64,000 nucleotides of DNA, from contig VGBW01000001.1 of the NCBI GenBank assembly GCA_016870365.1, positions 124,001-188,000 of the forward strand. The letters run 5' to 3'. A program made the position numbers and the translations under genes. Within the stretch, counting starts at the first letter, position 1. Each line of letters opens with the position of its first letter. Shown in pieces: positions 36,860 through 44,159 of the stretch. This stretch comes from Actinomycetota bacterium (GTDB lineage: Bacteria; Actinomycetota; Actinomycetes; Nanopelagicales; Nanopelagicaceae). Under the pieces are notes generated by a model that did not search any database, was not told the origin of the DNA, and saw only the letters and a list, made by a program, of their open reading frames with translations.

Positions 36860-36876
36860 ACGCTAAGGGACAAGAA

Positions 36877-36975
36877 TCAGCGACTACTAGACCCTCCTTC
36901 TTCCTCCCAAACTAGATCAATCCCAAGGGATCTAGCGAAACCCACTAGATCCTCTGAAGGTTGCCCTGGAAGCAT
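36877..36975 (-). pseudogene. C-terminal fragment of an unidentified gene
   Basis: On the minus strand a protein-like tail is open up to the junction with the nuoB fragment and ends at TGA (36879-36877). It includes [20 protein letters not shown] and then DLVWEEEGG. No start codon or N-terminal part exists because the sequence switches to nuoB on the other strand. I cannot identify the parent gene. Confidence 0.4.
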
Positions 36976-37244
36976 GACCAGATGCTCGCTCCCAAGTGGG
37001 TTCTATCGATGGGAGCTTGCGCCTCATCTGGTGGCATGTTCAATAATTATGCAATCGTCCAAGGCGTTGATCACATAATTCCTGTTGATATTTACCTGCC
37101 AGGCTGCCCACCAAGGCCTGAGATGCTGATGGATGCAATTTTGAAGCTGCATGAGCAGATTGGTAATGAAAAACTCGGTGTCAACCGGAAAAGATAGTTA
37201 AGGAAGTTGAAGCTTCAGCAATTGCTGCTACCCCAATTCACCAG
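36976..37244 (+). pseudogene. nuoB: NADH-quinone oxidoreductase subunit B fragment, frameshifted
   Basis: The translation matches the C-terminal half of Nuo[21 protein letters not shown], then [20 protein letters not shown], including two of the N2 cluster cysteines. The N-terminal half with the paired cysteines is absent. Near 37185 one base disrupts the frame; the homology resumes in another frame as [16 protein letters not shown]. It then stops at a junction with the cupin fragment. This is a nonfunctional copy, and a complete nuo operon must exist elsewhere if complex I is used. Confidence 0.85.
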
Positions 37245-37465
37245 GTCCCCGTCTTTGGATAGCAGGGACGGGAGACTCTATTAACTTTTCCATTGAGAGT
37301 GACTTGACCAGTGCCATCGGCGATGTACCAATGCTCACTTCTTTTGCTATGCCTTTGATAGGGCAGTCGCTTGCCAGGTGGGACGTGAATGGATTTGACC
37401 TTGTAGTTAGCCGCCTCCTGGAATACCTCATAACGACCCCATGGGCGATCAGATTTTTCTAGCAT
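37238..37465 (-). pseudogene. Truncated cupin-type (type II) mannose-6-phosphate isomerase
   Basis: From an ATG at 37465, about 60 residues match the cupin domain of mannose-6-phosphate isomerase/GMP proteins: RPWGRYEVFQEAANYKVKSI, then PYQRHSKRSEHWYIADGTGQ. The match stops at about 37286, followed by 15 unrelated residues and a stop. About half the cupin barrel is missing. It keeps a leaderless promoter (TAAAGT, 6 nt before ATG), so it may still be transcribed. It diverges from an intact class I isomerase. Confidence 0.7.
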
Positions 37466-37494
37466 GAAAGAACTTTAATCCTTAAACTACATAG
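37466..37494. promoter_or_regulatory. Divergent leaderless promoters of the two isomerase reading frames
   Basis: The 29-bp gap has minus-strand TAAAGT (37477-37472), 6 nt before the ATG at 37465. It also has plus-strand TAAACT (37483-37488), 6 nt before the GTG at 37495. Confidence 0.5.
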
Positions 37495-38511
37495 GTGAGT
37501 AAGATTTCTGCCAAACCCACCAAATTACCTTCAAATCAATTTGATCACTTTTATAAGGGCGGGTATCGGATAGGAAAGTTTCGAAATGGTCCAGGTGGTC
37601 CCATGCGCCCAGAGGAGTGGATAGGTTCAACTACCACCCGGTTTGGTGAAGCGGTAAATGGGCTTTCAAAATTACCAACAGGCAAACTTCTAAAGGACGA
37701 GATTGATTCAGATCCTTCATCATGGCTTGGACAAAAGCACTTTGAAAAATTTGGTACATCAACTGAGGTTTTAGTTAAACTTTTGGATCCTGATCAAAGA
37801 TTGCCAGTTCATTACCACCCAGATAAGAAGTTTGCGAAGGAAAAACTCCAACTTAACCATGGCAAGACAGAGGCGTGGATTGTCTTGGATGCACCCGATG
37901 GGGCTCGTGTTGGCGTTGGCTTCAAGGAATCTATGAAGAAAAATCAAGTTGCCCAGCTAGTAAAAGATCATGATTCAACTGGCCTGCTTAACTCATTAGA
38001 GTTTAAGAATGTTAAGGCAGGTGATGCAGTATTCGTGCCCGCTGGAGTGCCACATGCTATTGAGGCTGGAATTTTTGTACTCGAACTACAAGAGCCAACC
38101 GATCTTTCAATCTTATTGGAATGGGATGGATTTGCAGTCGATGGTGATAAAGATGGACATTTAGATCTTGGTTTTGACATCGCCTTAGATGCTCTGCGAT
38201 TAGATCCCTTGTCACAACAGCAGCGACTACAGATTGTAAGTCGGTTTGAACAAAACGAGGCAGCCTCACACCAAATCTTTAATTCAATAGCAGATAATTT
38301 TTTTAGGGCAGATTATTTAACTGGAGATAGTAAAAAGGTGGAGCCTGGATTTGGAATATTTCTTGTTCTAACTGGTGATGGAGTTATGAGCTTTGGAAAT
38401 AGCGAAAAACTATCTGTTCGAATTGGAGATGCAGTCGTGATTCCATATACAGCAGGCGGTTTTTCAATTGAAAACTGTGCTGGGATTCTCTCACGCCCAC
38501 CTCAGGCTTAA
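37495..38511 (+). CDS. Class I mannose-6-phosphate isomerase
   Basis: A 338-residue zinc isomerase interconverting mannose-6-phosphate and fructose-6-phosphate. GPMRPEEWIGSTTTRFG and the metal site LPVHYHPD (two His), the Glu of NHGKTEAWIV and the His of AGVPHAIEAG are all present. A second small beta domain forms the C-terminus. The gene looks intact and starts with GTG under a leaderless promoter. Within the island it may feed GDP-mannose into surface glycan synthesis, though no glycosyltransferase is carried. Confidence 0.85.
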   Translation: MSKISAKPTKLPSNQFDHFYKGGYRIGKFRNGPGGPMRPEEWIGSTTTRFGEAVNGLSKLPTGKLLKDEIDSDPSSWLGQKHFEKFGTSTEVLVKLLDPDQRLPVHYHPDKKFAKEKLQLNHGKTEAWIVLDAPDGARVGVGFKESMKKNQVAQLVKDHDSTGLLNSLEFKNVKAGDAVFVPAGVPHAIEAGIFVLELQEPTDLSILLEWDGFAVDGDKDGHLDLGFDIALDALRLDPLSQQQRLQIVSRFEQNEAASHQIFNSIADNFFRADYLTGDSKKVEPGFGIFLVLTGDGVMSFGNSEKLSVRIGDAVVIPYTAGGFSIENCAGILSRPPQA

Positions 38512-38522
38512 ATTATTGTTAG

Positions 38523-38593
38523 AGGTCGGAACGGAATTTGAACCCGTGTAGAGGGATTTGCAGTCCCGAGCCTCGCTTCTCGGCCATCCGACC
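38523..38593 (-). tRNA. Second tRNA-Cys (GCA), island copy
   Basis: A 71-nt cloverleaf on the minus strand. The acceptor is GGTCGGA paired with TCCGACC, discriminator T, anticodon loop CTGCAAA, T loop TTCAAAT. The body is nearly identical to the chromosomal tRNA-Cys at 39346-39416, but the acceptor stem differs with compensating changes on both sides. The anticodon stem has one C-T mismatch at its top. CCA is not encoded. It may be functional; compensation argues against a decayed copy. Confidence 0.82.
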
Positions 38594-38905
38594 GTGCTGG
38601 TTGCTAAATTCAATTTACTGCTAAGCGATTGGTACAGCATGAGGACGGAAATATTCTGAGACTTGGAGATATTCGTCCTAATACATCTACGCCTTTTGTA
38701 ACCGTCCTAGAAGATCCAAGGCAGCCTCCTTAAGGTCCTCCGGGCTTGAGCGACTACGACGTGGGACTGGTTCGGCAACTATTCGGAGAGGGCACTTGAC
38801 CTTCATCTTGGAAAACGAGTTAGCAACAAAAAGCTGAAGCAAAGGCAAGTCTTCGCTAAAGGTTATGGGCAAGAATCCCAAGTGTCTAAAGGGATATAAA
38901 AAGAA
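38594..38905. other. Island stretch without an intact gene
   Basis: No complete gene is supported. The 3' part (38838-38909) is the decayed C-terminal domain listed separately. A 64-codon minus-strand frame (38687-38881), ending SSPEDLKEAALDLLGRLQ, is antisense to that remnant for part of its length and is not convincing, although its last 38 residues read like a protein tail. Confidence 0.35.
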
Positions 38906-38909
38906 ATGA
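38838..38909 (+). pseudogene. Decayed CxxGYKKK C-terminal domain
   Basis: The frame ends in PKCLKGYKKK and, over about 22 codons, parallels the tail of the 35636-36859 protein (KGKSSLKV.. against KGKTVKKV.., then PKC and GYKKK in both). A TGA at 38835-38837 sits where that protein has its first tail cysteine. No upstream coding region remains. This is the remnant of a second protein with the same domain. Confidence 0.65.
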
Positions 38910-39178
38910 AGAAGTTCCTCGCGATATTTGTGACCATTTTGATGGTTGGTTCACATGTGGCAATTGCAGAAATTAAGAATTTCTTCTACAGATTTTCATT
39001 GACTCAAGCACAAGTAAAAGTGGGCGGCAATGATAGTTTTTTTTCAGGCTCTGACATTCTCTACATGATTCTGTCCTTTCTGATTCGGTTCAGATCGGCT
39101 AAAACCACACATACGAGTGCAAACAAGGTATGGGTCATATGGTTCGGATGGACAACACTTCCAAACACCTACGAATGA
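38906..39178 (+). CDS. Short exported open frame, probably truncated gene
   Basis: A 90-codon frame starting with a convincing signal peptide (KKFLAIFVTILMVGSHVAIA, then cleavage before Glu). The ATG overlaps the TGA of the decayed C-terminal domain (ATGA), as if the two were consecutive genes of secreted proteins. After about residue 45 the sequence has no recognisable domain, and it ends just before tRNA-Val. It is probably the 5' end of a secreted-protein gene cut by the island boundary. Confidence 0.4.
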   Translation: MKKFLAIFVTILMVGSHVAIAEIKNFFYRFSLTQAQVKVGGNDSFFSGSDILYMILSFLIRFRSAKTTHTSANKVWVIWFGWTTLPNTYE

Positions 39179-39189
39179 GGAAGTAGTGT

Positions 39190-39212
39190 TCGTTTTGCGA
39201 ACTTTTCTTCCA
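39190..39212 (+). terminator. Possible weak terminator next to tRNA-Val
   Basis: GTTCG, a TTTTG loop and CGAAC are followed by TTTTCTT on the plus strand. The stem is only 5 bp. It could end transcription coming from the island before the tRNA genes. Confidence 0.35.
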
Positions 39213-39228
39213 TTTTGTGCGTAGAGAG

Positions 39229-39270
39229 TGGACGATACTGGGATCGAACCAGTGACCCCTTCCATGTCAA
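39229..39270 (+). repeat. Right attachment-like repeat within tRNA-Val
   Basis: The copy inside the intact tRNA-Val gene, in the same orientation as 35245-35286. Excision by recombination between the two would restore a single tRNA and release about 4 kb. Confidence 0.8.
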
Positions 39271-39300
39271 GGAAGTGCGCTACCGCTGCGCTAATCGTCC
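39229..39300 (-). tRNA. tRNA-Val (GAC)
   Basis: A 72-nt cloverleaf on the minus strand: acceptor GGACGAT/ATCGTCC, anticodon loop TTGACAT (GAC), T loop TTCGATC, discriminator A, no encoded CCA. It is the third gene of a Gly-Cys-Val cluster transcribed leftward, and its 3' end is the island attachment site. Confidence 0.95.
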
Positions 39301-39345
39301 GGGGTGAGAACTATACATTTACGAAAATGAACATGTCCGAAATGG

Positions 39346-39416
39346 AGGTGGAGACGGGATTTGAACCCGTGTAGCGGGATTTGCAGTCCCGAGCCTCGCC
39401 TCTCGGCCACTCCACC
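39346..39416 (-). tRNA. tRNA-Cys (GCA)
   Basis: A 71-nt cloverleaf on the minus strand: acceptor GGTGGAG/CTCCACC, anticodon loop CTGCAAA (GCA) with a full 5-bp stem, T arm ACGGG/CCCGT, discriminator T as expected for Cys. CCA is not encoded. It is the middle gene of the Gly-Cys-Val cluster. Confidence 0.95.
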
Positions 39417-39450
39417 AAAACTATTGAGTTGAATATCTTCCAAAAAAGAG

Positions 39451-39523
39451 AGCGGACGACGGGGGTCGAACCCGCGACCTGAACCTTGGCAAGGTTCCGC
39501 GCTACCAACTGCGCTACGTCCGC
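39451..39523 (-). tRNA. tRNA-Gly (GCC)
   Basis: A 73-nt cloverleaf on the minus strand: acceptor GCGGACG/CGTCCGC, anticodon loop TTGCCAA (GCC), T loop TTCGACC, discriminator T. It is the first gene of the tRNA cluster, so the cluster promoter should lie within about 39524-39600. Confidence 0.95.
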
Positions 39524-39958
39524 ATCTAGTGGCATTCGCCAATAGAGGACGAAATCTATCGCAAGTAACGCCGCTTGCCCAAGTCCGGTTCAAGAAAAAG
39601 GCGCCACTTAGTGGATGGGTTGGCAGTACTTACCCGCCTCGCCTCTAGGTAGCGTAACCTTTATGCAACCGCTCTTTTGGATGGGTTTTGATCTGGCAAG
39701 AGAGCAGGTGGAAATATCTAAGGATCTGAAATCACTCAAAACACCTTGGCAATCATAGCCCTTTTTGTCGAAACCTTTGGAGTAAGGCAGGAGTTCTCAA
39801 GGTAGATGAGTTAGATAAGATGGAGGCGCAGGCTTTGACATCAAGTGTAGGAGAGATTGTTGGGGTTCAGGTTATTGAAGGCCATCTCTACGCCAAACTC
39901 TAAGGCGATTAGAGGACTAGCTCTCTTTTCGCAGTCGGATTTTGGGTAATCTAGAGAA
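39524..39958. other. Gene-poor stretch upstream of tRNA-Gly
   Basis: No convincing gene. The left part must hold the leftward tRNA promoter. On the plus strand a stop-bounded frame ends at 39903 with MEAQALTSSVGEIVGVQVIE and a terminal LYAKL, which looks protein-like but lacks a start and family match. A different frame upstream begins with an ATG near 39662 and stops at about 39760. This could be a frameshifted, decayed gene. The last 12 bp are the TAATCT-N6-GTG promoter of the next gene. Confidence 0.35.
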
Positions 39959-40276
39959 GTGAAAGTAAGACGACAGATTAAGTCCACTGCCTATGGCTCC
40001 CTTGTCTGGCGCATTTTTATTGGAATCATTGGTGGTTTGGTAACTGTGATTGGTTCAGCACTTCTCTTTGCGCCAGGTCCAGGACTCTTAGTTCTTCTAA
40101 CTGGTCTGGGTATCTTGGCAACAGAATTTGCATGGGCATCAAGGGCAATAAAGCAGACTAGAAGTATTGCTGAGGATTTATCAAGCAAGATTGGAATCCC
40201 ACTTTGGGTGAAATATCTCATCGCCTCGCTTCTTGCTCTGGCCTCTTTGCTGGCGATAGCGATTTATTACAGCTAA
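39959..40276 (+). CDS. PGPGW (TIGR02611) family small membrane protein
   Basis: A 105-residue protein with a membrane hairpin around the signature FAPGPGLLVLLTGLGILATEF and a third hydrophobic helix at the C-terminus. The family is widespread in actinobacteria and its function is unknown. The GTG start is supported by TAATCT exactly 6 nt upstream. Confidence 0.85.
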   Translation: MKVRRQIKSTAYGSLVWRIFIGIIGGLVTVIGSALLFAPGPGLLVLLTGLGILATEFAWASRAIKQTRSIAEDLSSKIGIPLWVKYLIASLLALASLLAIAIYYS

Positions 40277-40326
40277 TCTCCTATCTCCTAAGGCCTACTG
40301 GGCTTGGGCTTTGGTAACCTGATGTC

Positions 40327-42351
40327 ATGACGCCTGGCGAAATTGAGATAAGCGTTGACGGCTCATCGAGAAAAGTTGAAGCAGGGGTCAAGGCCACCCA
40401 AGTCCTAGGGCAGCTCTATCCAGAGCGGATGAAGCCGGGGGCTGATGCCATCATTGTCTGCAAGATAAATGGAGAACTAAAAGATCTCTGGAGTGATTTG
40501 GCTAATGGAGATGTTATTGAATCTATTGCTATTGGCTCGGAAGAAGGTCTCAGCGTCCTTCGCCATTCCACCGCCCATGTTCTAGCTCAAGCAGTGCAGG
40601 AAGTTTTTCCTGAGACTAAGTTGGGAATTGGTCCACCAATCAAAGATGGCTTCTACTATGATTTTGATCCAAAGAATCCCTTTACTCCAGATGATCTAGT
40701 CAAACTTGAATCTGCGATGAAAAAGATTGTCAGAGATGGCCAGAGGTTTAGACGGAGAGTGCTCAGTGATTCCGAGGCTCTGAGTGTATTATCAGCTGAG
40801 CCTTACAAATGTGAGTTAGTTAGATTGAAGTCAGCTGATGCGGCAGATGGGGCTGGCGTTGAGGTTGGCCAGGGTGAGCTGACCATCTATGAAAATCTTG
40901 GCAGAGATGGAAAGGCGGTTTGGATTGATCTTTGTCGAGGGCCACATCTTCCTTCTACAAAATACATCCCTACCTATAAGTTGATGAGAAGTGCTGGTGC
41001 CTATTGGCGTGGCTCTGAGAAGAATGCCATGCTGCAGAGAATTTACGGCACTGCTTGGCCAAGCCAGGAGTCCCTTGATGCCTACCTCCATTTTCTGGCA
41101 GAGGCAGAGAAACGTGATCATAGAAAGTTAGGGGCGCAGTTAGATCTCTTTTCATTTCCAGAGGAAATTGGTTCAGGCCTTGCAATCTTTCATCCCAAAG
41201 GTGGGACTATACGAATGGCGATGGAGGATTACTCTAGAAAGCGCCACGAAGAAGAGGGATATCAATTTGTTTACTCGCCCCATCTAGCTAAAGCTGCCCT
41301 CTTTGAAAAATCAGGCCATCTACAGTGGTACGGCGATGCAATGTATCCACCAATGATCATGGATGAAGAGCACCATACTGATGGCACAATAAAAAGAGCG
41401 GGTCAGCAGTATTACATGAAACCGATGAATTGCCCTTTCCATAATCTGATTTATCAGTCCGGCGCCAAGTCTTATCGAGATCTGCCTCTTCGTCTCTTTG
41501 AGTTTGGCACAGTTTATAGATATGAAAAAACGGGAGTGGTTCATGGAATCACTAGAGCCAGGGGCTTTACCCAAGATGATGCACACATCTACTGCGCTAA
41601 AGAGCAGATGGTCGATGAGTTAGATAGTCTTTTGACTTTCGTGCTTAATCTCTTGCGCGACTATGGATTGAGTGATTTCTATCTGGAAATCTCTACAAGA
41701 AATCCAGAGAAATCTATTGGGGAGGAAAGTGATTGGCAGGCAGCAACTGATGCTTTGGCAACTGCTGCCGCAAAACAGAATCTAGAGTTGGTTCAAGACC
41801 TTGGCGGGGCAGCATTTTATGGTCCGAAAATTTCAGTTCAAGCAAAAGATGCCATTGGCAGAACCTGGCAGATGTCTACTATCCAAGTTGATTTCCAACT
41901 GCCAGAAAGATTCGATCTTGGTTACACCGCATCTGATGGATCACGCTGTCGGCCAGTGATGATTCACAGAGCCCTATTTGGCTCAATTGAGCGATTCTTT
42001 GGAGTACTAACCGAGCACTATGCCGGAGCGTTTCCTCCATGGCTGGCACCAGTCCAAGTTCGAGCAATTCCGGTTGCTGAAGCTTTTAACTCGTATCTGG
42101 AGAAGATAGTTGCCGATATGAAAAAGCTCGGCATAAGGGCTGAAATTGACGCCTCTTTTGATCGAATGCAGAAGAAGATAAGAAACGCACAGAGTGAAAA
42201 GATTCCTTTCATGATGATTGCCGGAGAGGAAGATGTGAAAGCCGGTGCAGTTTCTTTCCGCTATAGAAATGGGGAACAGAAGAATGGAATTTCACTCTCT
42301 GATGCAATTGCAGAGATCCAAGGAGCAATAGCTACTCGAAGGCAGGTTTAG
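40327..42351 (+). CDS. thrS: Threonyl-tRNA synthetase
   Basis: A 674-residue class II synthetase with an N-terminal TGS domain (about 1-65), an editing domain with [13 protein letters not shown], the catalytic core with KPMNCPFHN (zinc Cys) and [11 protein letters not shown], and a C-terminal anticodon-binding domain. TAACCT lies 6 nt before the ATG, so the message should be leaderless and a T-box type leader is not possible. thrS-HIT-pgsA is the usual actinobacterial order. Confidence 0.96.
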   Translation: MTPGEIEISVDGSSRKVEAGVKATQVLGQLYPERMKPGADAIIVCKINGELKDLWSDLANGDVIESIAIGSEEGLSVLRHSTAHVLAQAVQEVFPETKLGIGPPIKDGFYYDFDPKNPFTPDDLVKLESAMKKIVRDGQRFRRRVLSDSEALSVLSAEPYKCELVRLKSADAADGAGVEVGQGELTIYENLGRDGKAVWIDLCRGPHLPSTKYIPTYKLMRSAGAYWRGSEKNAMLQRIYGTAWPSQESLDAYLHFLAEAEKRDHRKLGAQLDLFSFPEEIGSGLAIFHPKGGTIRMAMEDYSRKRHEEEGYQFVYSPHLAKAALFEKSGHLQWYGDAMYPPMIMDEEHHTDGTIKRAGQQYYMKPMNCPFHNLIYQSGAKSYRDLPLRLFEFGTVYRYEKTGVVHGITRARGFTQDDAHIYCAKEQMVDELDSLLTFVLNLLRDYGLSDFYLEISTRNPEKSIGEESDWQAATDALATAAAKQNLELVQDLGGAAFYGPKISVQAKDAIGRTWQMSTIQVDFQLPERFDLGYTASDGSRCRPVMIHRALFGSIERFFGVLTEHYAGAFPPWLAPVQVRAIPVAEAFNSYLEKIVADMKKLGIRAEIDASFDRMQKKIRNAQSEKIPFMMIAGEEDVKAGAVSFRYRNGEQKNGISLSDAIAEIQGAIATRRQV

Positions 42352-42358
42352 CCTAGAC

Positions 42359-42889
42359 ATGAGTTTCGAATCAAGTGGCGGGGCTGGGATGCCTGATAGC
42401 TGGGAGCGGCTTTGGGCGCCCCATCGAATGGCATACCTTGCAGGTGAAAATAGACCTAAGCCTGATAGCGATGTGACCTGTCCCTTCTGCGAGATTTTGA
42501 AGATGAGTGATGAAAAAGCTCTGATTGTGGCAAGAGGGAGAGAAGTTTATGCGGTCCTAAATCTTTATCCCTATAACCCAGGCCATATGCTCATCTGCAG
42601 TAATCGACATGTCGCAGACCTAACTGATCTAAGCGTAAGTGAACGTAATGAGATGCAAGAGTTCACCGTCCATGCAATGTCCGTCCTTCGAAAGGTATCA
42701 AAATGTGGCGGCCTTAATATTGGCTTGAATCAAGGAGCTCTATCGGGAGCTGGAATTGCCGATCACATCCATCAACATATAGTGCCACGTTGGTTGGGAG
42801 ATGCTAATTTCATGCCGCTAATAGGGAAAACCAAAGTACTTCCAAAGTTGCTTAGCCAAACCAGAGATGAGCTAGCCTCTGCTTGGTAG
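42359..42889 (+). CDS. HIT family hydrolase/phosphorylase
   Basis: A 176-residue histidine-triad protein with the active-site HIHQHIVPRW. A CPFCEIL motif near residue 42 and YPYNPGHMLI follow the pattern of actinobacterial Ap4A phosphorylase-like HIT proteins found between thrS and pgsA. It probably cleaves dinucleoside polyphosphates or nucleotide adducts. It starts 7 bp after thrS. Confidence 0.92.
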   Translation: MSFESSGGAGMPDSWERLWAPHRMAYLAGENRPKPDSDVTCPFCEILKMSDEKALIVARGREVYAVLNLYPYNPGHMLICSNRHVADLTDLSVSERNEMQEFTVHAMSVLRKVSKCGGLNIGLNQGALSGAGIADHIHQHIVPRWLGDANFMPLIGKTKVLPKLLSQTRDELASAW

Positions 42890-42891
42890 TT

Positions 42892-43533
42892 TCACTTAAG
42901 TTGAGCTAGATATTCATTTACTTCAACTAATCCAAGTAATTTTGATTCCATCACTGGCAGTATTGGGACAAGAAGCCCTTGGGAAAATGAGTCAGATTCA
43001 AAGGCCGATAACTGTTCCTCATATTCAGAGGCAAACTCCTCAATTAGCGTCTGCAGTTCACTATCTGCTAGATAACGACTTGGGGTAGCACCTGAGTAAT
43101 CGTGCACCTCTTTGCTTCCAAGAGAGATCAATCCAATAGGTTCGCCCAGCTCATCATGAAGGACTAGGTAAGGGGTTAGTCCTTGTTCAAGAACTCTATT
43201 AACAATAACCACCATGTCATCAAAGTCAGTCTCACTCATACTCAACTTATTGACAATTATCATCCTGGGAAATTGTCGATCGAGAGCGTAATTCCAGAAA
43301 TCAATCATTGCCTGGGTCATGCCACTTTTTGCACTCACCAAGAGGGCAATTGCGCTGATTCCTTGGGTTAATTCCTGAGCCTGATCAAGGCTTAAGGCCT
43401 TGGGATCAAGGGTGGCAACCTTGGTCTCCATAGAAAGTAGTTCTGCAAGGATCTCCGGCTCAGAGGAAGCGTCTGCCGCAAGCAGGATTTGATTATTACC
43501 AGCTTTTTCTAGCGAGATATTGGGTTCAGCCAT
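42892..43533 (-). CDS. EF-G-like G-domain remnant lacking the P-loop
   Basis: A 213-residue protein that resembles the second half of the EF-G GTPase domain. ISAIALLVSAKSGMTQAMID, RQFPRMIIVNKLSM and DFDDMVVIVNRVL match the VVSA.G, IPR..FVNK.D and G' insert regions, and SQGLLVPILPVM matches the end of the domain. The P-loop and switch regions are missing, and the NKxD motif is NKLS. GTP hydrolysis is not expected. The frame is intact with a leaderless promoter (TAGGCT-N6-ATG), so it is likely expressed. It is divergent from pgsA. Confidence 0.7.
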   Translation of the reverse strand: MAEPNISLEKAGNNQILLAADASSEPEILAELLSMETKVATLDPKALSLDQAQELTQGISAIALLVSAKSGMTQAMIDFWNYALDRQFPRMIIVNKLSMSETDFDDMVVIVNRVLEQGLTPYLVLHDELGEPIGLISLGSKEVHDYSGATPSRYLADSELQTLIEEFASEYEEQLSAFESDSFSQGLLVPILPVMESKLLGLVEVNEYLAQLK

Positions 43534-43556
43534 GGCTAAAGCCTACGATGTACTCA
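43534..43556. promoter_or_regulatory. Divergent -10 elements, EF-G-like gene / pgsA
   Basis: Minus-strand TAGGCT (43545-43540) is 6 nt before the EF-G-like ATG. Plus-strand TACGAT (43544-43549) is 7 nt before the pgsA ATG at 43557. The two hexamers share two base pairs. Confidence 0.45.
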
Positions 43557-44150
43557 ATGATTCAGAATCGATTTAAAGCCCCAGTCACAGCCTTTATTAC
43601 CCCCAGCTGTAGATTCCTTTTGAAAATTGGCATTACTGCCAATTGGTTAACTTTCATCGGGGCCCTTGGTAGCTCTATCTGTGCTCTTTACTTCTTTTCC
43701 AAGGGTGACTTTCTCTTAGGAACTATCTTAGTTTCATTCTTTGCCCTAAGCGATCTCTTTGATGGAACTATGGCAAGACTTTCTGAAAAGGGAACAACTT
43801 CTTGGGGTGCCTTGATTGACTCCACGCTAGACCGAGCTATCGATGCTGCAATCTATGCAGGAGTGATTTCTTATGCCATATCTAATGACGATTCAAATTT
43901 ATCTGCCTTAGGCCTACTAGCACTTATTACCGGAGGGCTAATTCCATATATACGAGCCAAGGCGGAGTCAATGGGAATTGCCTGTAGCGTGGGGATTGCC
44001 GAAAGAGCTGAGCGCTTGATCATCATCTTGGCGGCGACTGGGCTCTATGGATTAGGCGTTGAGATTGCCTTAGTAGTTGGGCTAGCGCTGATTAATATCT
44101 TAGGTCTTGTGACCATAGCTCAGCGATTGCTAGTTGTTGCTCGCAGCTAG
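43557..44150 (+). CDS. pgsA: CDP-alcohol phosphatidyltransferase (phosphatidylinositol phosphate synthase-like)
   Basis: About 197 residues with the CDP-alcohol motif DGTMAR..G...D...D and six hydrophobic segments. In actinobacteria this gene, directly before PatA and PimA, makes phosphatidylinositol (phosphate). I prefer the ATG at 43557 because TACGAT is 7 nt upstream; an ATG three codons earlier overlaps that hexamer. It is the first gene of a five-gene lipid/glycolipid run. Confidence 0.9.
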   Translation: MIQNRFKAPVTAFITPSCRFLLKIGITANWLTFIGALGSSICALYFFSKGDFLLGTILVSFFALSDLFDGTMARLSEKGTTSWGALIDSTLDRAIDAAIYAGVISYAISNDDSNLSALGLLALITGGLIPYIRAKAESMGIACSVGIAERAERLIIILAATGLYGLGVEIALVVGLALINILGLVTIAQRLLVVARS

Positions 44151-44159
44151 GAAGAAGAG

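Larger units (their letters stand above)
35245..39270. mobile_element. tRNA-Val-associated genomic island (about 4 kb, mosaic)
   Basis: A 42-bp copy of the 3' part of tRNA-Val at 35245-35286 directly repeats 39229-39270 with one mismatch. This is the classic footprint of site-specific integration at a tRNA 3' end. Between the repeats are a secreted protein gene, gene fragments, mannose-6-phosphate isomerases, an extra tRNA-Cys and an orphan signal peptide. The sequence is visibly more AT-rich than the flanks. No integrase, transposase or replication gene is visible, so the element has probably decayed or been moved in trans. Confidence 0.75.

Noticed and set aside
38687-38881. 64-codon minus-strand frame as a real gene.
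   Set aside because: Its first third is antisense to the decayed GYKKK tail, and it has no promoter or RBS. The last part could be a fragment but cannot be identified.
39044-39593. Minus-strand open frames running through tRNA-Val, tRNA-Cys and tRNA-Gly (for example one starting MEGVTGSIPVSSTL).
   Set aside because: They are translations of tRNA genes; the GSIPVSST-type start is the well-known artefact of reading a tRNA T arm.
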